A stretch of DNA of 64,000 nucleotides from Sphingopyxis sp. H053. GTDB taxonomy: Bacteria; Pseudomonadota; Alphaproteobacteria; Sphingomonadales; Sphingomonadaceae. The position numbers and the translations under genes were made by a program. The notes under the pieces were generated by a model, which did not search any database, was not told the DNA's origin, and saw nothing but the letters and a program-made list of their open reading frames with translations. Below, piece by piece: positions 25,198-33,923 of the stretch. Numbering within the stretch: the first letter of the stretch is position 1; the number at the start of each line of letters is the position of its first letter. Where the stretch lies: NCBI RefSeq assembly GCF_001468225.1, contig NZ_LNRU01000002.1, positions 248,001-312,000 of the forward strand, given 5' to 3'.

Positions 25198-25431
25198 TTA
25201 TGAGGGGATTGCGGTCGTCAATTGCAAGGCATGAAGTTCGCCGCCCATGCGTCCGCCGAGCGCCGCATAGACCGCCTTGTGCTGCGCGACACGGGTCATG
25301 CCGCGAAAGGATTCGCTGACGACATGCGCGGCATAATGGTCGTTGTCGCCCGCAAGGTCGGTGATGGCGACCTTGGCATCGGGAAACGCCGCGACGATCA
25401 TCGCCCGCAAATCATCTTCGCGCATACCCAT
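25198..25431 (-). CDS. bolA: BolA family protein
   Basis: A 77-residue class II KH-like BolA protein. The core includes [39 protein letters not shown] with the invariant C-terminal-side His in QHKAVYAAL. It would form a [2Fe-2S]-bridged complex with the CGFS glutaredoxin encoded next. ATG at 25431, 10 nt after the stop of the DUF1476 gene. Whether it is the BolA or the IbaG branch is not decided. Confidence 0.92.
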   Translation of the reverse strand: MGMREDDLRAMIVAAFPDAKVAITDLAGDNDHYAAHVVSESFRGMTRVAQHKAVYAALGGRMGGELHALQLTTAIPS

Positions 25432-25441
25432 CGTTATCGCC

Positions 25442-25768
25442 TCAGTTCTGGCTGTCGATGAACTGGCGCCGCGCCTCGACCGCCTTGTCGTTCAGCGCCG
25501 CGCGAATCTCGGCATCGCTGATCTCGACCTGCGCCGCGGTGAGGTCGCCCGCGAGCTTGCGGATGACGTCCTCGTCGCCCGCTTCCTCGAAATCGGCCTG
25601 CACCACCGCCTTGGCATAGGCGTCGGTTTCCTCGGGGGTCAGCCCCATGCGCTCGGCCGCCCATTCGCCGACCAGCCGGTTGCGGCGCGCGGTGATCCGG
25701 AACTGAACCTCCTGGTCGCGTGCAAATTCTGCCTCGAAGGCGCGTTCACGATCGTCGAATCCGCTCAT
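25442..25768 (-). CDS. DUF1476 protein (F1Fo-ATPase inhibitor subunit zeta)
   Basis: A 108-residue helical protein: MSGFDDRERAFEAEFARDQE at the start, then FRITARRNRLVGEWAAERMG. This family includes the Paracoccus zeta subunit, which blocks reverse rotation of the F1 motor. ATG at 25768 is taken because the family starts exactly there; a long in-frame extension upstream is antisense to the CHAT gene and is not real. First gene of the DUF1476-bolA-grxD operon and divergent from the CHAT gene. Confidence 0.9.
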   Translation of the reverse strand: MSGFDDRERAFEAEFARDQEVQFRITARRNRLVGEWAAERMGLTPEETDAYAKAVVQADFEEAGDEDVIRKLAGDLTAAQVEISDAEIRAALNDKAVEARRQFIDSQN

Positions 25769-25978
25769 TTTGTCCTCGTGCGAAGGGAAAGTCCCCTTGC
25801 AGATAGGTCGCGCGTCCCCGCGGCGCAAGCCGCCTGTGCGGCAGATCACTTCCCTTTCGCTTACGAAGGGTTTAGGGTTTCGTCCCAAGGGAATGGGTCG
25901 CACCGCAGCAATAAAGTTTCCGCCCTGCCGGCGTCGAATCGGCATGGCGTCTCTGCGTCTGTGTTTGGGGGATTTGTG

Positions 25979-28900
25979 ATGACCGTTCGACGTCCGCAAC
26001 TTGTGTCGATTCTGGGCTTGCTGGCTTTCGCCGCGCCCGGAACCGCACTCGCGCAGGGCATGGACCCGACGCTGCGCGACAGTTTTTCGATCGGCGATCA
26101 GGGCGGCTCGCTCTGCGAGGTGCAGGCCACCGTTCGCGACGAGGTCGTCAAGGGCATGTTCGACCGCGCCTGGACGATCGTCTGCCGCGATGCGAGCCAG
26201 CCGGTCGGCTATGTCCGGATGCTGCGCGCCACGCCCGAGGATGCGCGCGCGCGCATCAATAACGCCATTGGACGGACGGGCGCGATCACGTGCGTCAAGG
26301 ATGGCGGTTGCACCGTGCACGACACCAATATCGCATGGAAGACGCGGATCGAGGCGGCGGGCGAGACGACCTATGCCGTCGAGGGCTTCGAGGCCTATGG
26401 CGACGCGCTCGACATCGCGCTCGAATCGATCCGCCAGCGCAAGGTCGTGCCCGGCGTCATCAAGGTCGCGACCATCTCGGTCGGCGGCAACGACGGTTTT
26501 GCCCGGACGATCGCCGGGACGATCGACGTCGACAAGGCGCTGGCGGAGGGATACCGCCGCAACCACAGCGGCGACTATGCCGAGGCGGCCGAATTTTTCG
26601 AAGCGCTGTCGCGCCGCGCCGCCGAGGAACAGTCGGCGGCCGACATCGACCCGACCGAAGTCACGCTGAACCGCGCGCTGCAACGTTCGAACCTTGGCGA
26701 ATTCGCCGAAGCCGAACGGCTGTTCGCCGAGGTCGAGGCGATCCCGACCGGCGACCCGGTCCAGCTGCGCCTCCGCCGCAATTTCCGGGCGATCAACGCG
26801 CTCAACCAGCGCGATTATGACGGGGCCGCCACGCGGCTCCAGACGCCGATCCCGCCGCTCACGACCGGCGTGACGGTCGCGGGCACCGCGGTGACGCTGA
26901 CGCCGCAGATCGTCGCCGGGGTCAACAGCGGCGACAATGCCCGCGTCATCCGCCAGGCCGGCGATCGCGAGCGGCTTTCGCCGCTCGAACGCGCGCAGAT
27001 CATCGATGCGCAGGCGATCCACCTGCTCGGCACCGTCGAGCGGCTGCGCGGCAATGCGCAGGCGTCGAAAACCGCGCAGCTCAAGGGGCTGACCGACGCG
27101 ATCGCGGTGCGCGAAGGCCGCGTCACCTCGATCATCCGCCTGCGTTCGCAGATGCTCGGCGAGCTCGCGCTGGCCGAAGAGGCGAGCGGCGACAAGGCGG
27201 CCGCCGACGCACGATTCCGTGAATCGGTGAACCTGCTCGCCGTCGAATATCCCGAAACCAACGCGCTCGCCTCGGCGCGCGCGCGCTACGCCGCCTTCCT
27301 CACCCGCGAGGGACAGGACGACAAGGCGATGGGCATTTATCGCGAGGTCGTCACCGCGCTCGCCAGCACGCAGCGATCGACCGCGGGCATGGCGAACATG
27401 ATGGCGCCCTATTACCGGCTGCTCGCCGCGCGTTCGGCGACCGAACCCAAGGCGATCGAGGATTTCTTCGTCGCCAGCCAGCTCCAGATCCGCCCGGGCG
27501 TCGCCGATACGCAAGCGGTGCTCGCGCGCGAACTGTCGAGCGGCAGCAGCGACGGCGCCCGCCTGTTCCGCCAGGCGACGACGCTAAATCGCGATCTGGA
27601 GCGCGCACGGATCGAGGATGCCCGGCTTGCCCAGCTGCCGGAATCGCCCGAAGTCAACGCCTTGCGCGCCGACATCAAGGCGCAACTCGATAATTTGTCG
27701 GTCCAGCAGGCCGAAACCGTCGCCGCGCTGTCGGCCTTTCCGCAATATCGCGTCGTTGCATCGGGTAAGCTCGACCTTGCCGAGTTGCAGCAGGTTCTGC
27801 GTCCGGGCGAAGCCTATCTGAAGATGCTCGTCGTCGGCGACGGCGTTTATGCGATGCTGATCGAGCAAGGCGGGGCGCAGCTGTGGAAATCGGACATCAG
27901 CGCGTCGGACCTCGACACCGCGGTCGACACGATCCGTTCGACCATTTCGCTCGTCGAGAATGGCCGCCGCGTCACCTATCCCTTCGACGCCGCCACCTCG
28001 TACAAGCTTTATGGCCAGTTGTTCGCACCCGTAGCGGCGCGCCTTCCCACCATCGCGCACCTGATCTTCGAGCCCGACGGCGCGATGCTGCGGCTGCCGA
28101 TCAACCTGCTCGTCACCACCGACACCGGGCTTGCCGCCTATGAGAAGCGCCTGCTCGATCCCGACGCCGATCCGTTCGACATGCGCCAGATCGCCTGGCT
28201 CGGCCGGACGTCGCGGCCGAGCACCGCGGTGTCGACACTCGGCTTCCGCAACGCGCGGCAGGCCGCACCGTCGAGGGCGGCCAACCAATATTTCGGGCTC
28301 GGCGAGAATCTGCCGGTCAGTGGACGGCTGCCCTCACTCGGCACCCGCGGCGCCGTGGCGGGCGGCGTCGATGGCGATTGCCTGTGGGATGTCGCGCAAT
28401 GGTCCCGCCCGATCTCGGCCGACGAACTGGTGACCGCGCGCAACGCGATGGGCCGCGAGGCGGGCACTTTGCTCACCGGCGGCGCCTTCACCGACACCGC
28501 GGTGAAAAATCGCGCCGACCTTGGCGACTATCGCATCATCCATTTCGCGACGCACGGCCTTGTCACCGCGCCGCGCCCGGCCTGCCCTGCGCGCCCCGCG
28601 CTCGTTACCTCGTTCGGCGGGCAGGATTCGGACGGGCTGCTGACCTTCCAGGAAATCTTCGACCTCAAGATCGACGCCGACCTCGTCATCCTGTCGGCGT
28701 GCGACACCGCCGGCGCGGCGAGCGTCGCGGCGACCCGCGAAGCCGGCCTCTCGGGCGGCGGCAATGCGCTCGACGGGCTGGTGCGCAGCTTCATCGGCGC
28801 GGGCGGCCGGTCGGTGATCGCAAGCCACTGGCCCGCGCCCGACGATTTCGATGCGACCCAGCGGCTGATCGGCGGGCTGTTCGCCGCCAATCAGGGCACG

Positions 28901-29074
28901 AGCGTCGCCGACGCCCTGTGGGGAACGCAGCTGCGCCTGATGGACGACCAGCAGACGTCGCATCCCTATTATTGGGCGGGCTTTGCGATCATCGGCGACG
29001 GCGGCCAGGCGCTGCTTCACAACGGCGCGACGACCGCCCGAAACGGCGAGGCTGCCGGGCGCGCCGCCCGCTAA
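25979..29074 (+). CDS. Exported TPR-CHAT domain protein (caspase-like)
   Basis: A 1,031-residue protein with a signal peptide ending at GTALAQG (residue 26 region). The middle 200-600 is helical with TPR-like units (YRRNHSGDYAEAAEFFEALS, SNLGEFAEAERLFAEVEAI). The C-terminal third is a CHAT domain of the caspase/separase clan: catalytic His859 in IIHFATHGL and Cys908 in LVILSACDTAGAAS are both intact, and SVIASHWPAPDD is also conserved. CHAT proteins are proteases or adapters in secretion and defence settings. Here it leads a run with a CHASE2 cyclase and a two-partner secretion pair. ATG at 25979 has GGGGGA 7 nt upstream. The periplasmic location is inferred from the signal. Confidence 0.9.
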   Translation: MTVRRPQLVSILGLLAFAAPGTALAQGMDPTLRDSFSIGDQGGSLCEVQATVRDEVVKGMFDRAWTIVCRDASQPVGYVRMLRATPEDARARINNAIGRTGAITCVKDGGCTVHDTNIAWKTRIEAAGETTYAVEGFEAYGDALDIALESIRQRKVVPGVIKVATISVGGNDGFARTIAGTIDVDKALAEGYRRNHSGDYAEAAEFFEALSRRAAEEQSAADIDPTEVTLNRALQRSNLGEFAEAERLFAEVEAIPTGDPVQLRLRRNFRAINALNQRDYDGAATRLQTPIPPLTTGVTVAGTAVTLTPQIVAGVNSGDNARVIRQAGDRERLSPLERAQIIDAQAIHLLGTVERLRGNAQASKTAQLKGLTDAIAVREGRVTSIIRLRSQMLGELALAEEASGDKAAADARFRESVNLLAVEYPETNALASARARYAAFLTREGQDDKAMGIYREVVTALASTQRSTAGMANMMAPYYRLLAARSATEPKAIEDFFVASQLQIRPGVADTQAVLARELSSGSSDGARLFRQATTLNRDLERARIEDARLAQLPESPEVNALRADIKAQLDNLSVQQAETVAALSAFPQYRVVASGKLDLAELQQVLRPGEAYLKMLVVGDGVYAMLIEQGGAQLWKSDISASDLDTAVDTIRSTISLVENGRRVTYPFDAATSYKLYGQLFAPVAARLPTIAHLIFEPDGAMLRLPINLLVTTDTGLAAYEKRLLDPDADPFDMRQIAWLGRTSRPSTAVSTLGFRNARQAAPSRAANQYFGLGENLPVSGRLPSLGTRGAVAGGVDGDCLWDVAQWSRPISADELVTARNAMGREAGTLLTGGAFTDTAVKNRADLGDYRIIHFATHGLVTAPRPACPARPALVTSFGGQDSDGLLTFQEIFDLKIDADLVILSACDTAGAASVAATREAGLSGGGNALDGLVRSFIGAGGRSVIASHWPAPDDFDATQRLIGGLFAANQGTSVADALWGTQLRLMDDQQTSHPYYWAGFAIIGDGGQALLHNGATTARNGEAAGRAAR

Positions 29075-29078
29075 ATCG

Positions 29079-31169
29079 ATGAACGCACCCGACGTTCTTG
29101 TTCCCGCGGCCGACGCGCCCGCGCAGGACGGCCGGCAGGCCGCGGTGCCGCTGCGCAAGCGCGTCCGCCGGCTGATCATGCAGCTCGGCCCGTCGCGGAT
29201 GGCGGCGACAATCGTCTTCCTCTTGGTCGCAATACTGATCGCCCGTTTCAGCTGGCAGATGCCGCTGATCGACGCCGCCGAGCGCGCACTTTACGACGCG
29301 CGCGCGACGCTGATGGCGCCGCATGTCGAGCAGGATAAACGCATCACGCTCGTCACCTATAATGACGAGACCTTGTTCAACACGGGCATCCGCTCGCCGC
29401 TCGACCGTACTTTGCTCGCCAATGCGCTCGGCAATCTCGACCAGATGGGCGCGAAAGCGATCGGCATCGATATTGCCTTCGACTCGCCGCGCCCCGACGA
29501 CGATCTGCTGAAGGCGCAGCTGCGCGCGATGAAGACCCCGACCTGGCTCGCCTATGCCGAACAGGCGAGCAACCCGAACACGATCTTCTACGAACAGCAG
29601 AAATTCCTCCAATCCTATATCGCCGAGGTCACGACCGCAAAGACGAAGCCGACAAGTGTCTTGTTCCGCACCGACGACGACAGCGTGATCCGCAACTGGC
29701 CCGACCGGCCGAAGAATTTGCCGCCCTTGATGTCCAATGCGATGGCTCCCGTCGACGCGGCGCATGCGAATTTCCAGGGCAATATCCGCTTCCTCGTCCC
29801 CGCGCGCGCCGCGGCGGGGCAGGAGGAACCCGTCTTCGCCAACATCCCGATCGACACCTTCGCGATGCCGATGGATGCCGAGATGCGCGCCGGTTTTTCG
29901 GAGCTGGTCAAAGGGCGCTATATCCTGATCGGCGGCGACATCATCGACAACGACCAGTTCAACACGCCGCTCAGCCGCTTTCCCGACGCGATCACCGGCC
30001 AGCATGAAACGATGATCGGGCTCGAGGTCCACGCGCATATGCTGGCGCAGCAGCTCGACAAGGCATGGACGCGGCCGATCGCCGCGCCGGCGCTTTGGGT
30101 GCTCGCGGTGCTGATCGTTCTTGCGGGCGGGCTGACGAGCCTTATCGACCTGCGCGCACGCTGGGTCGCGCTCGCCTTCCTCGGGCAAATGGCCTTTTTC
30201 ATCGCCTTCCCTTTCTGGCTGCAGGGACGCGGCATCGACACGACGACGCTGCCGACCTTCGGCTGGGCGGTCGGCTGGCTGTTCGGTTACGCCGCGGTCG
30301 GCACCGCCGCACGCACCATCGGGTCGCGCCAGCGCGCCTTTGCGCAGTCGGCGCTTGGCAAATATCTGCCCGCCGACGTCGCCGCGCAGATCATGCGCGA
30401 CCCCGACCAGCTCTCGCTCCACGGCGAGCGGCGCAATATTTTCTGCGTCTTCACCGATCTCGAAGGCTTTACGAAGCTCAGCCACGCGGTGACGCCGGAA
30501 ACCGTCGCGCGGCTGCTCAACGAATATCTCGATCGCCTGTCCGACATCGTGCTCGAACATGGCGGGACGATCGACAAATTCGTCGGCGATGCGATTGTCG
30601 CCTTCTGGGGCGCGCCGCTCAGCCGCCCCGACGATGGCCCGCGGGCCGCCGCCGCCGCGCTCGCCATGTATCAGGCGGGCGAGAAATATCGCGTCGACCT
30701 GTCCGGCGAGGACGTCCCGCCGATCGGGATGACGCGCGTGGGCCTCCACGTCGGCGACGCGATCGTCGGCAATTTCGGCGGCGAAGGACGCATCCAATAC
30801 ACCGCGCTCGGCGACAGCATGAACACCGCGTCACGGCTCGAGGCCGCGAACAAGGGGCTGAAAACCGGCGTGCTGATCTCCGCCGAGGCCGGCGCGCGCT
30901 CGGGCCGCGACGACCTTGTGCCGATGGGCCGCGTCACGCTGCGCGGCCGCGCACAACCCGTCGATGTCTTCACTCCGCGCCCCGACCTTGCCCCCGACCA
31001 GCGCGCGCGCATCGCCGCGCTGGTCGCCGCACACACTGCGGGCGACAAAAAAACCTATGTGACCTGTGCCACAGCAATACAGGCGGATTTCGGTCAGGAT
31101 GCAGCCATCATGTTTCTGATAGAACGCCTTAACGAGACAAAAGAGGGAGAAAGCTATGTCCTTTCCTGA
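29079..31169 (+). CDS. CHASE2 domain adenylate/guanylate cyclase
   Basis: A 696-residue membrane sensor-cyclase. After one N-terminal helix (near 40-60) comes an extracytoplasmic CHASE2 domain (ALYDARATLMAP...ITLVTYNDETL...GIDIAFDSPRPDDD). Three membrane helices follow at about 335-420, and a class III cyclase domain completes it. Metal-binding aspartates are D460 in FTDLEGFTKL and D504 in FVGDAIVAFWGAP, both intact. The catalytic Asn/Arg region is LGDSMNTASRLE. It should convert ATP (or GTP) to the cyclic nucleotide. It starts 4 nt after the CHAT stop and overlaps the next gene by 14 nt, so the three are one transcription unit. Confidence 0.93.
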   Translation: MNAPDVLVPAADAPAQDGRQAAVPLRKRVRRLIMQLGPSRMAATIVFLLVAILIARFSWQMPLIDAAERALYDARATLMAPHVEQDKRITLVTYNDETLFNTGIRSPLDRTLLANALGNLDQMGAKAIGIDIAFDSPRPDDDLLKAQLRAMKTPTWLAYAEQASNPNTIFYEQQKFLQSYIAEVTTAKTKPTSVLFRTDDDSVIRNWPDRPKNLPPLMSNAMAPVDAAHANFQGNIRFLVPARAAAGQEEPVFANIPIDTFAMPMDAEMRAGFSELVKGRYILIGGDIIDNDQFNTPLSRFPDAITGQHETMIGLEVHAHMLAQQLDKAWTRPIAAPALWVLAVLIVLAGGLTSLIDLRARWVALAFLGQMAFFIAFPFWLQGRGIDTTTLPTFGWAVGWLFGYAAVGTAARTIGSRQRAFAQSALGKYLPADVAAQIMRDPDQLSLHGERRNIFCVFTDLEGFTKLSHAVTPETVARLLNEYLDRLSDIVLEHGGTIDKFVGDAIVAFWGAPLSRPDDGPRAAAAALAMYQAGEKYRVDLSGEDVPPIGMTRVGLHVGDAIVGNFGGEGRIQYTALGDSMNTASRLEAANKGLKTGVLISAEAGARSGRDDLVPMGRVTLRGRAQPVDVFTPRPDLAPDQRARIAALVAAHTAGDKKTYVTCATAIQADFGQDAAIMFLIERLNETKEGESYVLS

Positions 31170-31914
31170 TTTCCGGATGCGCCGCCTCGGCCTCACCGCC
31201 GCCGCGGCCATCGCCGCCATCGCCTGCGTCGGCACCGCTGCTGCCCAATCGATGGTCGTCCGCTCGACCGGCCCGTCGGCGAGCAAATATCCCGCCGGTG
31301 CCAAGCTCAAGTCCGTCGACAAGCTGACCCTCGTCGCGGGCGACAAGATCGTGCTGATGCAGGCGGGCAAGACGCGCACGCTGTCGGGGCCAGGCACCTT
31401 TGGCGCCACCGGCACCGTGCAGGCGAGCCAGTCGCTCGGCGGCAACGTCACGCGCATGCTCGCCAAGGGGCCGACGATGCGGTCGCGCGGTGGGTTCTCG
31501 CGCGGTCCGGGCGATGAAACCCCCGCCAATGTCCGCGCGCCGAACCTCTGGCTGCTCGATTATCGCGAGGCGGGGACTTTTTGCGTCCTCGATCCCGCCG
31601 TGCTGATGCTGTGGCGCCCCAATATGGAAGGCGACACCGCGCTCGAGATCGAAAGCGCCGGCAAAAAGACGACGGTCGCGATCGTCGATGGCGCGAATTT
31701 CCGCAAATGGCCGACCGATGTGCTGCCGGTGCAATATGGCACCGACTATCGCCTGTCGGGCGGCGGCCTCGCCAAGCCGGTAACAGTGCGCTTCGCCGCG
31801 ATGGAAAACGCGCCCGACACGGTCGAAGGATCGGTCGACATGCTGATGGCGAAGGGCTGCTCGCCGCAGCTCAACCGCCTCGTCGACACGATGTCGGAAG
31901 CCGAAGCGGGATAA
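31156..31914 (+). CDS. Exported protein of unknown family in the CHAT-CHASE2-TPS cluster
   Basis: A 252-residue protein with a signal peptide (AAAAIAAIACVGTAAAQS). The next 80 residues are a beta-rich unit: YPAGAKLKSVDKLTLVAGDKIVL...TRTLSGPGTF. This resembles the 'saGsv...v..GD.i..g.g...L.GPG' pattern seen in FecR-like and related exported domains, but I would not assign a family. Two Cys (TFCVLDPA, AKGCSPQL) could form a disulfide. GGGAG precedes ATG at 31156; the start lies inside the cyclase gene. Confidence 0.75.
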   Translation: MSFPDFRMRRLGLTAAAAIAAIACVGTAAAQSMVVRSTGPSASKYPAGAKLKSVDKLTLVAGDKIVLMQAGKTRTLSGPGTFGATGTVQASQSLGGNVTRMLAKGPTMRSRGGFSRGPGDETPANVRAPNLWLLDYREAGTFCVLDPAVLMLWRPNMEGDTALEIESAGKKTTVAIVDGANFRKWPTDVLPVQYGTDYRLSGGGLAKPVTVRFAAMENAPDTVEGSVDMLMAKGCSPQLNRLVDTMSEAEAG

Positions 31915-32097
31915 GGTAAATGGATGGGGCGGCGGCGATTGTCCCCGCCCTATCTGTCTGATAATCTTCTAAGGAAATTCCGCCGGTCGCGTGACGGAAC
32001 ATTTCCTTGGGTCGAAATTTGCGCTGCCGCCTTGTGGCAGCGCAGTGGAGTTGGCGCATCGCGATCGTCGCGGCGCGCCCATACGCAAGGGGTGGTG

Positions 32098-33921
32098 ATG
32101 ACCGTGTCGGGGGACTTCGGAATACATGCGATCGAACGGCCGGGGCGCGCCGCGATCCGCAGCGCGCTGGCCGGTTCGGCGGCGGTAATCGCCGCGGTCC
32201 TGCCCGCCGCGGCGTGGGCGCAGGCGACCCCGCAAATCCCGACACGCGAGGAAATCCAGCGCCCGCCGCCGGTGCCCGCGGTCCAGCCCAACGAACAGGT
32301 CGTCGCGGTCGACGACGGCATCGAGCGCGCGCCCTGCCCGCTCGCCAACCCCGAATTCGCCAACGTCCGCTTCACCTTGCGCGGGGTCGAATTTTCGAGC
32401 GTCGAAGGCATCGACAATGCGGTGCTGGCGCCGAGCTGGTCCGACCGCGTCGGACAGGAATTGCCGATCTCGGCGGTGTGCGACATTCGCGACCGCGCCG
32501 CGACGATCTTGCGGTCAAAGGGCTATCTGGCGGCGGTCCGCGTGCCACCGCAGACGATCGGCGATGGCGTCGTCCGGCTCGACATATTGTCGGCGCGCAT
32601 GTCGCGGATCGAGGTGCGCGGCGACGCGGGCGCGAACGAACGTCTGCTGCAACGCTATCTGTCGCGGCTCGACGACCAGCCGGTGTTCAACATCGTCGAT
32701 GCCGAGCGTTACCTGCTGCTCGCACGCGACATTCCGGGGATGGATGCGCGCCTGACGCTGCGCCCCGGCGCGGTTCCAGGAGAGGTCGTCGGCGAAGTCA
32801 CCGTCGCGCGCACCCCCTTCACCTTCGACTTCAACGCGCAGAATTTCGGCTCGCGCGACGTCGGCCGCTGGGGCGGCATCGCGCGTGCGCGCTTCGCCGG
32901 CCTCACCGGCATGGGCGACCTCACGACGGTCAGCTTCTATGCGACCCCCGATTTGGACGAGCAAAAGGTCGTGCAGGCGTCGCACGAGTTCCGCGTCGGC
33001 GGCGAAGGGCTGCGCTTCGGCGCCAGCTATACCTACGCCTGGACGCGCCCCGACATCACCGGCTTTCCGGTCAAGTCGAACACCCAGATCGTCAGCCTGT
33101 TCACCGCCTATCCGCTCGTGCTGACGCAGGCGCGGCGCGTGACCCTCGGCGGCGGACTCGATTTCATCGACCAGGACATCGGCCTGGCCAGCCTTCCGAT
33201 CAACCGCGACCGGCTGCGCGTCTTCAATGTGCGTGCGGACGCGAGCTGGATCGATCCCGGCTCGATCGCGGGACGCGGCGGTTACAGCCCCAGCGAACCG
33301 CGCTGGTCGCTCTCCACTTCGTTCGAAGCGCGCAAGGGCGCCTCCTTCCTCGGCGCCAGCGACGATTGCGGCCCCGGCGGCACGGCGTGTTTCCTGCCCG
33401 GCGCGATCCCGCTGACGCGTGTCGAGGGACAGCCCGACGCCTTCCTCGTCCGCGCCAATGCGCTCGCCGAATGGCGGCCGGCAAAGCTGTTCACGCTGTC
33501 GGCGGCGCCGCGCGCGCAGTGGGCGAACGATCCCTTGCTCGCCTATGAGGAATTTTCGGGCGGCAATTTCACCGTCGGGCGGGGTTTCGATCCCGGCACG
33601 GTGATCGGCGACAGCGGCGTCGCGGTGGCTTTGGAAGCACGCTACGGCTCGTTCGTTCCCGCCAATACCGAGAGCTTCGCTTTCCAGCCGTTCGTCTTTT
33701 TCGACGCCGCGTGGGTGTGGAACAAGGATAGCGCCTTCGACGGGCTCGATCCGCAGAAACTCTATTCGGCGGGGGGCGGCATACGCGTCGCTTACGGCGA
33801 TCTCGCGCGGCTCGACATGACACTCGCCGTACCGCTCAACCGCGGCGGCTTCCTCGCCGAGCGGCCCGATCCGCGGCTGCTGATATCGCTGACAACCTTA
33901 TTCGGCGTGAGGGCGCGCTGA
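32098..33921 (+). CDS. TpsB two-partner secretion transporter (ShlB/FhaC family)
   Basis: A 607-residue outer-membrane protein. A signal peptide (VIAAVLPAAAWAQA) is followed by a Pro-rich stretch. Two POTRA domains lie at about 75-230 (FTLRGVEFSSVEGI...RIEVRGDAGANERLLQRYLS), then a 16-stranded barrel. The conserved loop-6 element appears as FTVGRGFDPGTVIGDSG, the equivalent of the VRGY motif of Omp85 proteins. The C-terminal strand is LLISLTTLFGVRAR. It should export the TpsA protein encoded 2 nt downstream. GGGGTGG lies just before ATG 32098. A 183-bp gap with a possible promoter separates it from the upstream trio. Confidence 0.93.
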   Translation: MTVSGDFGIHAIERPGRAAIRSALAGSAAVIAAVLPAAAWAQATPQIPTREEIQRPPPVPAVQPNEQVVAVDDGIERAPCPLANPEFANVRFTLRGVEFSSVEGIDNAVLAPSWSDRVGQELPISAVCDIRDRAATILRSKGYLAAVRVPPQTIGDGVVRLDILSARMSRIEVRGDAGANERLLQRYLSRLDDQPVFNIVDAERYLLLARDIPGMDARLTLRPGAVPGEVVGEVTVARTPFTFDFNAQNFGSRDVGRWGGIARARFAGLTGMGDLTTVSFYATPDLDEQKVVQASHEFRVGGEGLRFGASYTYAWTRPDITGFPVKSNTQIVSLFTAYPLVLTQARRVTLGGGLDFIDQDIGLASLPINRDRLRVFNVRADASWIDPGSIAGRGGYSPSEPRWSLSTSFEARKGASFLGASDDCGPGGTACFLPGAIPLTRVEGQPDAFLVRANALAEWRPAKLFTLSAAPRAQWANDPLLAYEEFSGGNFTVGRGFDPGTVIGDSGVAVALEARYGSFVPANTESFAFQPFVFFDAAWVWNKDSAFDGLDPQKLYSAGGGIRVAYGDLARLDMTLAVPLNRGGFLAERPDPRLLISLTTLFGVRAR

Positions 33922-33923
33922 CC

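Noticed and set aside
25442..27514. 690-codon leftward frame continuing upstream of DUF1476
   Set aside because: Only the last 108 codons are DUF1476 with a proper ATG; the rest is antisense to the CHAT gene and has shadow composition.
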